Of a stretch of 64,000 nt of DNA, positions 15,631 through 23,652 are shown one piece after another. A program made the position numbers and the translations under genes. Below the pieces are notes generated by a model. The model was not told where the DNA came from and did no database searches. It worked only from the letters and a program-made list of their open reading frames with translations. Every line of letters begins with the position of its first letter. The first letter of the stretch is position 1. The DNA is from Cellulomonas hominis (GTDB lineage: Bacteria > Actinomycetota > Actinomycetes > Actinomycetales > Cellulomonadaceae): positions 4,092,001 to 4,156,000 of the forward strand of contig NZ_JACHDN010000001.1 in assembly GCF_014201095.1 (NCBI RefSeq). The letters run 5' to 3'.

Positions 15631-16635
15631 ATGGGGCAGCGAGTGACCATCACCGACGTCGCGCGGACCGCGGGCGTGTCGGTGGCGACGGTCTCGAAGG
15701 TGATCAACGGCCGGTACGGCGTCGCGCAGGCGACGACCACCCGGGTCATGGAGGTCATCGACAGCCTCGGCTACGAGTCCAGCCTCGTCGCCCGCAGCCT
15801 GCGCTCGCACCGGACGCACGTGATCGGCATCCTCGTCGCGGAGTTCGAGCCGTTCTCCGCGGAGATCCTCAAGGGCGCCGCCGGCGCGCTCGCCGACACC
15901 GGGTACGAGCTGCTCGCCTACACCGGCGGCCTGCACGGCAGGGGCGCCGGGTGGGAGCGCCGGTACCTGTCCCGGCTCAGCGGCACCCTGATCGACGGCG
16001 CCGTGCTGGTCACGCCGACCGTGGTGGACGCGGACGCCGGCGTGCCGGTGGTCGCGATCGACCCGCACACCGGCCCGACCGGCCTGCCCACGGTGGACTC
16101 CGACAACCTCGGCGGCGCCGTCCTCGGCACGGAGCACCTGCTCGGGCTCGGGCACCGGCGGATCGCGTTCGTCGGCGGACGCCCGGACCTCGAGTCCTCC
16201 CGGCTGCGCGAGCAGGGCTTCCGGCAGGCGATGGCCGCCGCGGGCGTCGACGTGGACGAGCGGCTGGTCCGGGCCGGCGACTACCGCAAGGAGTCCACGG
16301 TCGAGCCGGCCCGCGAGCTGCTGGCCCGCGACGACCGCCCCACCGCGGTGTTCGCCGCGAACGACCTCTCGGCGATGGCCACCATCGACGTGGCCCACGA
16401 GCTCGGGCTCGCCGTGCCGCGCGACCTGTCGGTGATCGGCTTCGACGACATCCCGGAGTCCGCGCAGACCGACCCGCCGCTGACCACCGTGCACCAGCCG
16501 ATCCAGGCGCTCGGTGCGGCGGCGATCGGGATGCTCACCGCGCTGCTCGACGGCGGGGACACCTCCGACCCGCACGTCCGGCTGCCCACCTCGCTCGTGC
16601 GCCGCGGCACCACCGCCGCGCCCGCCGCCCCCTGA
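15631..16635 (+). CDS. LacI-family transcriptional regulator
   Basis: 334 residues from ATG 15631 (MGQRVTITDVA). HTH at residues 4-50: VTITDVARTAGVSVATVSKVINGRYGV, hinge helix SSLVARSLRSHRTHVIGI, then a periplasmic-binding-protein-like sugar sensor (GILVAEFEPFSAEILKGA, HRRIAFVGGRPD, VFAANDLSAMAT, and IGFDDIPES). It normally represses neighbouring sugar-use genes until an inducer binds. Downstream on the same strand, 42 bp away, is a GH10 xylanase, so xylo-oligosaccharides are the likely inducers (inference). An operator-like palindrome lies just upstream. Confidence 0.92.
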   Translation: MGQRVTITDVARTAGVSVATVSKVINGRYGVAQATTTRVMEVIDSLGYESSLVARSLRSHRTHVIGILVAEFEPFSAEILKGAAGALADTGYELLAYTGGLHGRGAGWERRYLSRLSGTLIDGAVLVTPTVVDADAGVPVVAIDPHTGPTGLPTVDSDNLGGAVLGTEHLLGLGHRRIAFVGGRPDLESSRLREQGFRQAMAAAGVDVDERLVRAGDYRKESTVEPARELLARDDRPTAVFAANDLSAMATIDVAHELGLAVPRDLSVIGFDDIPESAQTDPPLTTVHQPIQALGAAAIGMLTALLDGGDTSDPHVRLPTSLVRRGTTAAPAAP

Positions 16636-16677
16636 GCCCGATCCGAGCCCCCCGCACCGCCCGCACGAAGGAGTGCC

Positions 16678-17907
16678 ATGACCCGCCCCGCCGCCCTCGC
16701 GCACCGCGCCGCCCGCGCCGAGGTGACCGTGCTCGGCCGCGACGGCACCCCGCTCGCGGACGCCGACGTCACCGTCGCCCAGACCCGGCACGCGTTCGGC
16801 TTCGGCTGCACGGCGTTCGAGGTGCTGCCGGTGGCGAGCGGCGAGGAGCCCGAGGCGCCCGCGGGCCAGCTGGACCGCTGGCTCGACCTGTTCAACGTCG
16901 CGACCCTGCCGTTCTACTGGGCGCAGTTCGAGCCGGAGCGCGGCCGGCCCGCGACCGGGCGGCTGACGCGCGCGGCGCGCTGGCTCGCGGACCGCGGCGT
17001 CGCGGTGAAGGGCCACCCGCTCGCCTGGCACACGCTCGCCCCCGCCTGGCTGCGGGACCTGCCGGAGGACGAGGTGGCCGCGGCGGTCCGGGGCCGGATC
17101 ACCCGGGACGTCACGGACTTCCGCGGGCTCGTCGGCACGTGGGACGCGATCAACGAGGTCGTCATCATGCCGGTGTTCGACAAGGAGCCCAACGGCCTGA
17201 CCCGGCTCGCGGCGCGCGACGGCCGGGTGGCGACCGCCCGGCTGGCGTTCGAGGCGGCGCGCGCCGCCGACCCGGGCGCGACCCTGCTGCTCAACGACTT
17301 CGACCTGTCCGCCGACTACGAGCGCCTGATCGAGGACTGCCTGGCCGCGGGCGTGGCGATCGACGCGATCGGCCTCCAGACCCACATGCACCAGGGCTAC
17401 CGGGGCGAGGAGTGGACGCGCGGGATGCTCGACCGGTTCGCGCGGTTCGGCCTGCCGCTGCACCTCACCGAGACGACGCTGCTGTCCGGCGACCTCATGC
17501 CGCCCGAGATCGTGGACCTCAACGACTGGCAGGTGCCGTCCTGGCCGTCCACCCCGGAGGGCGAGGCGCGGCAGGCGGACGAGGTGGTCCGGCACTACAC
17601 GACCCTGCTGGAGCACCCGGCGGTCGCCGCGGTGACCTACTGGGGCCTCGGCGACGTGGGTGCCTGGCTGGGCGCGCCTGCGGGGCTGCTGCGCGCCGAC
17701 GGCACCCCGAAGCCCGCGTACGACGCGCTGCACGCCCTGGTGAAGGGCGCGTGGTGGCTGCCGCCGACGCCGGTGCGAACCGACGCCGGCGGCAGGATCG
17801 TGCTGGACGGGTTCCTCGGGGACTACCGCGTCGAGGCCGGCGGTGGCGCGGCGGACGTGACGCTCGCCGCGGACGGTGCCGCCCTGGTCGCCCGGGTCAG
17901 CGGCTGA
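16678..17907 (+). CDS. GH10 endo-1,4-beta-xylanase, cytoplasmic form
   Basis: 409 residues. The catalytic TIM barrel hydrolyses beta-1,4-xylan or xylo-oligosaccharides with retention. Seen: LFNVATLPFYWAQFEPERG, KGHPLAWHTLAPAWL, WDAINEVV with the acid/base Glu at about 160, QTHMHQGY, and HLTETT with the nucleophile Glu at about 265, where HLTETTLL replaces the usual VTELD. C-terminal residues after about 350 form a small beta domain (GRIVLDGFLGDYRVEAGG). No signal peptide is visible, so it probably acts on imported oligosaccharides. AAGGAG at 16668-16673 supports the ATG. It overlaps the convergent MBL gene by 11 bp. Confidence 0.9.
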   Translation: MTRPAALAHRAARAEVTVLGRDGTPLADADVTVAQTRHAFGFGCTAFEVLPVASGEEPEAPAGQLDRWLDLFNVATLPFYWAQFEPERGRPATGRLTRAARWLADRGVAVKGHPLAWHTLAPAWLRDLPEDEVAAAVRGRITRDVTDFRGLVGTWDAINEVVIMPVFDKEPNGLTRLAARDGRVATARLAFEAARAADPGATLLLNDFDLSADYERLIEDCLAAGVAIDAIGLQTHMHQGYRGEEWTRGMLDRFARFGLPLHLTETTLLSGDLMPPEIVDLNDWQVPSWPSTPEGEARQADEVVRHYTTLLEHPAVAAVTYWGLGDVGAWLGAPAGLLRADGTPKPAYDALHALVKGAWWLPPTPVRTDAGGRIVLDGFLGDYRVEAGGGAADVTLAADGAALVARVSG

Positions 17908-18556
17908 GCGTGTACGGCTCACCGGCGACGATCCGCCGGTACTCCCCCGCGCCGCCGAGCCCGCCGACCAGGCGGTCGGCCAGCGCCCGGCCGCGGTCCG
18001 AGAGGATCGCGTCGTGCACCGGCGCGGCGACGCGCGGCCGGACGGCCCGCACGTAGTCGATGGCCTCGGACAGCTTCAGCCACGGCCCGGCGACGGGCAC
18101 GAGCAGCAGGTCGACGGACGTGCCCGCGGGCGGCGGGGTGAGCGAGTCGCCGGGGTGCAGCACCGCGTCGTCCACCAGGTAGGCGACGTTCGCGGCCCCG
18201 GGCAGGTCGGGGTGCACGACCGCGTGCTGCTCCCCCAGCGCCCGGACGGCGAACCCGGCGGCGGTGAACGCGTCGCCGTCGGCCGCCGCGTGCAGCCGTT
18301 CCCGGGGCGCGCCGGCCTCCGCCAGCAGGTCGACCACGACCGCGGGCGCCCACACCTCCAGGTGCGGGCGGGCGGCGAGGGCCGCGACCAGCCGCGCCGG
18401 GTCGACGTGGTCGATGTGCTCGTGGGTGACCAGGACCGCGTCGGCGTCGTCCAGGACGGCGGGGTCGCCGAAGGCGCCGGGGTCGAGGACCAGGCGGCGA
18501 CCGTCGCGCTCGAGGCGGACGCAGGCGTGGCCCCAGTGGGTGATCGTGGTGCTCAT
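17897..18556 (-). CDS. MBL-fold metal-dependent hydrolase (UlaG-like)
   Basis: 219 residues. Metallo-beta-lactamase fold with THWGHACVRLERDGRRLVLDPG at the N-terminus and the metal motif VTHEHIDHVD (HxHxDH type). Later NVAYLVDDAVLHPGDSL and VPVAGPWLKLSEAI. The pattern is like the UlaG / YP_-type L-ascorbate-6-phosphate lactonase-related hydrolases found widely in actinobacteria, most of unknown substrate. Start ATG 18556. It converges on the xylanase gene with an 11 bp overlap and is 45 bp from the ClC gene upstream on the same strand. Confidence 0.85.
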   Translation of the reverse strand: MSTTITHWGHACVRLERDGRRLVLDPGAFGDPAVLDDADAVLVTHEHIDHVDPARLVAALAARPHLEVWAPAVVVDLLAEAGAPRERLHAAADGDAFTAAGFAVRALGEQHAVVHPDLPGAANVAYLVDDAVLHPGDSLTPPPAGTSVDLLLVPVAGPWLKLSEAIDYVRAVRPRVAAPVHDAILSDRGRALADRLVGGLGGAGEYRRIVAGEPYTLSR

Positions 18557-18601
18557 GCCCTCAGCATCGTGCGCGGCCGGGGGCGCGTCGAGCCGGGCCG
18601 G

Positions 18602-19930
18602 TCAGGCCGGCGCCGCGGGGGCCGGCGCGGGCTGCTCCGACCCGCGGCGCAGCCACGCGGTCCCGACGTGCGCGACGACCACCGCGACGATCACCAGCGG
18701 CATGAGCGTCAGACCGGACCCGAGGAGCAGCGTCGCCAGCAGCACGGACGTCAGCGGCAGCCGCAGCATGACGACCGACATCGCCCCGATGCCCATGGCC
18801 GCCCCGGCGAGCGCCGGCAGGCCCGGCAGGTGGGAGAGCGCGAGGCCGCCGGCGGCGCCGAGGAACATCGCCGGGAACACCGGCCCGCCGCGCAGCGCCC
18901 CGAGGGACAGCCCGTAGCCCGCGCCCTTGCAGAGCAGGAGCAGCAGCAGGGCGCCGACCGTGTGGTCATCCGCGGACAGCAGCAGCGGCCCCAGCGCCTC
19001 CTGCCCGGAGAGCAGCACCTCGGACACGTCGTGGCCGGTCGTCCCCGCGTACAGCCACGCGAGCGCGCCGACCGCCAGGCCGACCACGACCGCCACCGCG
19101 ACCGGCCGGACCGCGGCCCGGCCCGCGACGGCCCGCCCGACCCGGACGATCACCCAGCCGAGCAGCGGCGCCACCAGCCCGATCGCGACGGCCCAGCCGA
19201 GCTGCGCCAGGTCCGGCCGCGCCGGCGTCGGCAGGTCCGGGATGGTCAGCGCCACCACCCCCAGCCCGGTGACCGACCCGAGCCCCACCATGACCAGCGC
19301 GCCGATGCCGGCGGCGAGCAGCCCGGGCAGCAGCACCAGCCCGAGCGCGGCGCCGCCGAGCGCCGACGCCTCCATGAGCAGGAACGCGCCGACGAGCGGG
19401 TTGCCGATCAGCAGGCTGATCGCGGCGAAGCTGCCCGCGGCCCCGAGCAGCAGCACGGCGCGCTCCGGCAGGTCCCGGCGCAGCAGCCGGGCCGCCCAGG
19501 CGGTCGCCCCGGCCCCGAGGGCGATGAGCGGCGCCTCCGGCCCGATGACCGCCCCGAGCGTCAGCCCGGCCAGCGCGGCGAGCGCGACGCCGGCGATCTC
19601 CCGCGGCGCGGGGGGCGGGGCCCCGGTCGAGAACCCGTTCACCGGCACGTGCCCGCCCCGCCCCGGCAGGTACCGGATGCACAGGCCGACCAGCAGCCCG
19701 CCCAGCCCGACCCACGGCACGCCCCACCAGGCCGGCGTGCCGTCCATGCCGAGTGCCGACGGCAGGTCGTCGTACACCAGCTCGGTGCCCTCGCTCACCA
19801 GGTGCAGGAACCCCCACGCCGCGGCGGACACGGGCACGCCCAGCACGGCGCTGAGCACCAGCAGGCGCACGTACGCCCGGGAGTGCAGCGTCGACGGGTC
19901 CGCCCCGAGGACGGGGTGGGGGGCCTCCAC
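18602..19930 (-). CDS. ClC-family chloride channel or H+/Cl- antiporter
   Basis: 442 residues, GTG 19930 start. About ten to twelve hydrophobic helices. The gating-glutamate motif GPEAPLIALG is present, and the C-terminal LRGGPVFPAMFLGAAGG matches the GGxFxP motif of ClC proteins. The selectivity loop is degenerate (GRGGHVPVN in place of GSGIP), as in several bacterial ClC-like families, so strict Cl- selectivity is not assured. It moves anions across the inner membrane; coupling cannot be decided by sequence. Divergent from parA, with 100 bp between. Confidence 0.86.
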   Translation of the reverse strand: MEAPHPVLGADPSTLHSRAYVRLLVLSAVLGVPVSAAAWGFLHLVSEGTELVYDDLPSALGMDGTPAWWGVPWVGLGGLLVGLCIRYLPGRGGHVPVNGFSTGAPPPAPREIAGVALAALAGLTLGAVIGPEAPLIALGAGATAWAARLLRRDLPERAVLLLGAAGSFAAISLLIGNPLVGAFLLMEASALGGAALGLVLLPGLLAAGIGALVMVGLGSVTGLGVVALTIPDLPTPARPDLAQLGWAVAIGLVAPLLGWVIVRVGRAVAGRAAVRPVAVAVVVGLAVGALAWLYAGTTGHDVSEVLLSGQEALGPLLLSADDHTVGALLLLLLCKGAGYGLSLGALRGGPVFPAMFLGAAGGLALSHLPGLPALAGAAMGIGAMSVVMLRLPLTSVLLATLLLGSGLTLMPLVIVAVVVAHVGTAWLRRGSEQPAPAPAAPA

Positions 19931-20030
19931 GCTCCGATGATGCCCGGGGCGACCGTCCGGGGGCCTCACCCGGGTGGAGTGAGGTCCGCGGGCCCGGCGG
20001 ATTCCGCGTCGGCGCTGGTGGCGGGCTACC

Positions 20031-20810
20031 GTGTGGCTCGTGCTGGTGCTGGGAGTGTGCTCGCTCAAGGGCGGCGTGGGGAAGACCTCGGTGACGCTCG
20101 GGCTCGCCTCGGCGGCGCTCGAGCGCGGGCTGCGCACCCTCGTGGTGGACCTGGACCCGCAGGGCGACAGCACGCTCGCGCTGGCCACGGCGCCGGCAGA
20201 GGCCGACGTCGCCGCGGTGCTGGACTCCCCGTCGGCCGAGTCCCTCGCCGCCGCCACCGCGCCGAGCGCGTGGGCCGAGGCGGGCCTGGACGTGCTGGTC
20301 GGCTCGGCGGCGTCCTCCCGGCACGACGCCTACGACGGCCAGGCCGCGGATGTCGACCGCCTGCGGTTCGCGCTCGCCTGGGTGCACGACTACGACCTCG
20401 TGCTGGTGGACTGCCCGCCCTCGCTCGGCGGCCTGACCCGGACCGGGCTGACCGCCTGCGACCGGGCTGTGGTCGTCACCGAGCCTGGGCTGTTCTCCGT
20501 CACCGCCGTCGGGCGGGCCATGCGGACGATCGACGACCTGCGGCGCGGACCGGCGGGCCAGCTGCAGCCGCTCGGGGTCGTCGTGAACCGGGTGAAGGCC
20601 CGGTCGGTGGAGCAGGCGTTCCGGCTCGAGGAGCTGCGGGGGCTGTACGGGCCGCTGGTCCTCACGCCGTTCGTGCCCGAGCGCGCCGCCCTCCAGCAGG
20701 CGCAGGGCGCCGCACAGCCGGTGCACGCCTGGCCCGGGCCGGGGGCGCGCGAGCTCGCGGGTGCGTTCGACGAGCTGCTGGACCGCGCGCTGCGGGCGCC
20801 GCGGACCTGA
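20031..20810 (+). CDS. ParA-family ATPase, orphan
   Basis: About 259 residues. Deviant Walker A KGGVGKTSVTLGLASAA, Walker A' VVDLDPQGDST, Walker B LVLVDCPPSLGGL, then the ParA-type VVVTEPGLFSVTAVGRAM. The ATP-dependent dimer positions cargo (chromosome, plasmid or protein complex) in the cell. There is no adjacent parB, so the partner is unknown. The start is GTG 20031; GTG 20040 would also be reasonable and would drop three hydrophobic residues. The conserved neighbour is the MerR-type gene on the opposite strand. Confidence 0.85.
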   Translation: MWLVLVLGVCSLKGGVGKTSVTLGLASAALERGLRTLVVDLDPQGDSTLALATAPAEADVAAVLDSPSAESLAAATAPSAWAEAGLDVLVGSAASSRHDAYDGQAADVDRLRFALAWVHDYDLVLVDCPPSLGGLTRTGLTACDRAVVVTEPGLFSVTAVGRAMRTIDDLRRGPAGQLQPLGVVVNRVKARSVEQAFRLEELRGLYGPLVLTPFVPERAALQQAQGAAQPVHAWPGPGARELAGAFDELLDRALRAPRT

Positions 20811-20848
20811 GCCCGGCGGGGCCCGGACGCCTCGGCGGCTCGGCTGAG

Positions 20849-21433
20849 TCAGCCCGCGTTGCGGGCGGCGCGGCGCGCGGCGAGCTCGTCGTGCGCGTGC
20901 GCCACCGGGGACTCGTCCTCCGCGCGCTCGGTCGGCAGCTCCGCGAGCGTGCCCTCGACCTCGCGCCAGACGCGCCCGACCGCGATGCCGAACACGCCCT
21001 GGCCGCCCTGCACGAGGTCGATGACCTCGTCGGCGGAGGTGCACTCGTAGACGCTCGCGCCGTCCGACATCAGCGTGATCTGCGCGAGGTCGTCGACGCC
21101 ACGCTCGCGCAGGTGGCCGACGGCCGCGCGGATCTGCTGGAGCGAGACGCCGGTGTCGAGCAGGCGCTTGACGACCTTGAGCACGAGGATGTCGCGGAAC
21201 GAGTACAGCCGCTGGGTGCCGGAGCCGGTCGCGGGGCGCACGGACGGCTCGACCAGGCCGGTGCGGGCCCAGTAGTCGAGCTGGCGGTACGTGATGCCGG
21301 CCGCGCGGCAGGCCGTCGGCCCGCGGTAGCCGGTCGTGACGTCGAGGTCCGGCAGGTCGTCGCCGAACAGCAGGCCCTGCGCACGCTGGGGGACGCCGCC
21401 TGCCGCCTCGGCGGTCTGCTCGGTGCCGGTCAC
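20849..21433 (-). CDS. MerR-family regulator, Rv1830-like
   Basis: 194 residues from GTG 21433. HTH: TACRAAGITYRQLDYWARTGLVEPSVRPATGSGTQRLYSFRDILVLKVVKRLLDTGVSLQQIRAAVGHL, then a C-terminal segment DLAQITLMSDGASVYECTSADEVIDLVQGGQGVFGIAVGRVWREVEGTL. This matches the second MerR protein of the actinobacterial FtsR/GarA cluster (Rv1830 in Mycobacterium tuberculosis). Effector unknown. It is the most downstream gene here of the cluster on the minus strand. A double palindrome at 21587-21602 upstream is a possible MerR operator. Confidence 0.88.
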   Translation of the reverse strand: MTGTEQTAEAAGGVPQRAQGLLFGDDLPDLDVTTGYRGPTACRAAGITYRQLDYWARTGLVEPSVRPATGSGTQRLYSFRDILVLKVVKRLLDTGVSLQQIRAAVGHLRERGVDDLAQITLMSDGASVYECTSADEVIDLVQGGQGVFGIAVGRVWREVEGTLAELPTERAEDESPVAHAHDELAARRAARNAG

Positions 21434-21586
21434 GGGGGTCCTCCGCTCGTCGCGTCCGTACCCGCCGGTGCGGCGGTCGCGGATCGGTGCTGTTCTGGGT
21501 GCAACGCTAGGGCCGGTGCGGGGGGCGGTCAACGACCGCGCCGCCCGCGGTTCCCGGCGTGTCGCGCACGGCGTGTCTCACCCTCC

Positions 21587-21602
21587 ACCTGAGGTTGAAC
21601 CT
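21587..21602. promoter_or_regulatory. Overlapping palindromes upstream of the merR gene, MerR-type operator candidate
   Basis: ACCTGAGGT (21587-21595) and AGGTTGAACCT (21592-21602) are perfect odd-centred palindromes that share one half-site. They sit 150 bp before the merR start and just at the stop of the DUF151 gene. Such symmetric, spaced half-sites are typical of MerR binding, and two MerR proteins are encoded beside them, so auto- or cross-regulation is possible. Confidence 0.35.
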
Positions 21603-22137
21603 AGGGCGACCGGCCCCCCGGCTCACCGCGCTCGAAGTCGTCCGGCGACACGTGGTCGAGGAACTCCCGGAACTGCGCGACCTGCTCCTCGGGGCTGCCG
21701 TCGGCCTCCTCGTCCTCGGGCGTCGCCGGCGTGGCCTCGACCCCCACCTCGGCCAGCACGTCCGTCGCGCACAGCACCGGGCAGCCCACCCGCACCGCCA
21801 GCGCGATCGCGTCGGACGCGCGCGCGTCCACCCGGGTCGGCCCGTCCCCCAGCACCAGCGCCGCGTGGAACACGCCGCCGACCAGCTCGGTGATCTCCAC
21901 CTGCCGCACGCGCACGTCCAGGGACGCCAGCACGTCGCGGAGCAGGTCGTGCGTCATCGGGCGCGGCGGCACCACCCCGGCCTGCGCGGTCGCGATCGCC
22001 CCGGCCTCCGTCGGCCCGATCGCGATGGGGACGATCAGCTCCCCCACCGGCTCGAGGAGCAGCACCACGAGCTCGTCGTCGCCGGGGTGCCGGCGTACGC
22101 CGAGGACCTCGAGCTCGACCAGGTCGTCCTCGTGCAT
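21601..22137 (-). CDS. DUF151 bifunctional nuclease-domain protein, Rv1829-like
   Basis: 178 residues. The conserved DUF151 / bifunctional-nuclease pattern is seen: VRRHPGDDELVVLLLEPVGELIVPIAIGPTEAGAI, then RPMTHDLLRDVLASLDVRVRQVEIT, VFHAALVLG and DARASDAIALAVRVGCPVL. C-terminal acidic tail EDEEADGSPEEQVAQFREFL. Homologues outside actinobacteria have nuclease activity in vitro; the cell role is not known. It lies between two MerR regulators as in the Mycobacterium Rv1828-Rv1830 order. Start ATG 22137. Confidence 0.9.
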   Translation of the reverse strand: MHEDDLVELEVLGVRRHPGDDELVVLLLEPVGELIVPIAIGPTEAGAIATAQAGVVPPRPMTHDLLRDVLASLDVRVRQVEITELVGGVFHAALVLGDGPTRVDARASDAIALAVRVGCPVLCATDVLAEVGVEATPATPEDEEADGSPEEQVAQFREFLDHVSPDDFERGEPGGRSP

Positions 22138-22217
22138 GCGGTCCACGCTACGTCGGCGCGCCGGTCCGCGCACCGTCCGGGGACCGGGCCGGGTCCGCTC
22201 GGGTCCGCTCGGGTCCG

Positions 22218-23015
22218 CTACGGCGCGAGGTCCGCCACGCCCGCGCGCACCAGGGCGGTGTGCAGCCGGGTGCAGAGCTCCCCGACCTCGGCCGCCACGG
22301 TGCTCGCGCGGCCGCGCGCCGACGGCGAGGACTGCCCGCGCCACGGAGCCACGACCGTCTCCACCATGTCGATCTGCCGGTCGGCCGCGCTGCGGAACGG
22401 GCGCAGGTGCCGGGCCTCGATCCCGTGCTCCGCCAGCGCGGCGGCGGCCAGCACGACGTCCTTCGCCCAGGCGTCCAGGTGCCCGGACGGGGTCGGCCGC
22501 AGCACGCCCGCCTGCACCAGGTCGACGACGATCTGCTCGTCCACCGCCGCCTCGCGGGCCAGCGCGGCGGTCGTGTACCGGGCCTCGGCCGGGCCGGAGC
22601 GCGGGACGCCGTCCTCCGTGACGATGAGCGCGGGCGACAGCGGTTCCGACTCGGTGCCGGCGTCGAGCGCGGCGAGCCGCTCCCCGATCACCTTGAGCGG
22701 CACGTACCGGTCCCGCTGCTCGCGCAGCACGAACCGCAGGCGCTCCAGGTCGGCGGGGCTGTACTGCCGGTAGCCCGCCGGGGTCCGCACCGGGTCGACC
22801 AGGCCCTGCTCCTCGAGGAACCGGAGCTTGGAGTTGGTCACCGCCGGGAACTCGATCCGGAGCGCGGCGAGCACGTCCGAGATCCGCATGGTCGCCTGCC
22901 GGGACAGGCCGCGGGGCCACGGGCCCGGGGCCTCCTCGGGCGTGGCGGCCGCCTCGGGGCGGTCCGCCGGGACCGGCGCGGGCTCGGGACGGCGGGCGGG
23001 GCGCGCCGGGCTCAC
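22218..23015 (-). CDS. ftsR: MerR-family regulator FtsR
   Basis: 265 residues. N-terminal extension of about 40 residues rich in Pro and Ala, then the wHTH: MRISDVLAALRIEFPAVTNSKLRFLEEQGLVDPVRTPAGYRQYSPADLERLRFVLREQRD, and a C-terminal domain containing YTTAALAREAAVDEQIVVDLVQAGVL. This is the layout of FtsR (Cg1631 / Rv1828), which in Corynebacterium glutamicum activates ftsZ. The GTG start overlaps the FHA gene's stop by 4 bp. The neighbouring FHA, DUF151 and second MerR genes repeat the conserved cluster, which supports the name. Confidence 0.87.
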   Translation of the reverse strand: MSPARPARRPEPAPVPADRPEAAATPEEAPGPWPRGLSRQATMRISDVLAALRIEFPAVTNSKLRFLEEQGLVDPVRTPAGYRQYSPADLERLRFVLREQRDRYVPLKVIGERLAALDAGTESEPLSPALIVTEDGVPRSGPAEARYTTAALAREAAVDEQIVVDLVQAGVLRPTPSGHLDAWAKDVVLAAAALAEHGIEARHLRPFRSAADRQIDMVETVVAPWRGQSSPSARGRASTVAAEVGELCTRLHTALVRAGVADLAP

Positions 23016-23527
23016 TGCGCGGGACCGGCCGGCTGGCCGCCCGGCCGGGCCGCGGGGCTCGGGTGGAACGTCATGCGGAACTTGCCGATCTGCACCTCGT
23101 CGCCGGCGCGGAGCACCGCGGAGTCGATCCGCTCCCGGTTCACGTACGTGCCGTTGAGCGAGCCGACGTCCCGCACGACGAAGTCGTCGAGCTCCCGGAC
23201 GAACTCCGCGTGCTTGCGGGACACCGTCACGTCGTCCAGGAAGATGTCGGCGTTCGGGCTGCGGCCCGCGACCGTGCGCTCGGCGTCGAGCAGGAACCGG
23301 GCGCCCGAGCTCGGGCCGCGCTGCATCACGAGGAGCGCCGACGTGCGCGGCAGCGCCTGGACGGCCGCGGCCTGCTCCGCGGTGAGCCCGACCGGCCCGG
23401 CGGACTCGAGGTCGAGCCCGCCGAGCGACCCGAAGCTGATCGTCGTGTCGGGGGTGGCGGGCGCCGTCGCCCCGTCCGGCGCCGTCGGGGGCGTCGCGCC
23501 ACCCGGCACCTGCTGCTCGTCGCTCAT
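23012..23527 (-). CDS. garA: FHA-domain signalling protein (GarA / OdhI type)
   Basis: 171 residues. The C-terminal FHA domain (RFLLDAERTVAGRSPNADIFLDDVTVSRKHAEFV, then DVGSLNGTYVNRERIDSAVL) binds phosphothreonine. The N-terminal tail holds DTTISFGSLGGLD, in the place of the conserved ETTSVFR motif whose Thr is phosphorylated by Ser/Thr kinases and toggles self-inhibition. In mycobacteria and corynebacteria it inhibits the 2-oxoglutarate dehydrogenase complex and related enzymes. Usually a gcvH gene lies just upstream; here that gene is missing and a DUF881 gene is next. Start ATG 23527. Confidence 0.9.
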   Translation of the reverse strand: MSDEQQVPGGATPPTAPDGATAPATPDTTISFGSLGGLDLESAGPVGLTAEQAAAVQALPRTSALLVMQRGPSSGARFLLDAERTVAGRSPNADIFLDDVTVSRKHAEFVRELDDFVVRDVGSLNGTYVNRERIDSAVLRAGDEVQIGKFRMTFHPSPAARPGGQPAGPAQ

Positions 23528-23652
23528 GCCAGCCTCCAGACCTGCTGCAACACCTGCCCCGACCTGCACCGGGGTCCCCGACAGCCTAAAGGTCCCGGGC
23601 CCGGTGAGCACAGCCCGCCTCCTGGGTGACGTGCGCCGCGCGGCGCGGCCGC

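Noticed and set aside
20031..20810. Plasmid partition locus
   Set aside because: ParA alone with no parB, no parS-like repeats and chromosomal neighbours do not support a plasmid origin.
17876..21592. 1238-codon plus-strand frame overlapping MBL, ClC, ParA and MerR genes
   Set aside because: Composition is Arg/Gln/His/Pro repeats without any domain; it runs across four confidently assigned genes.
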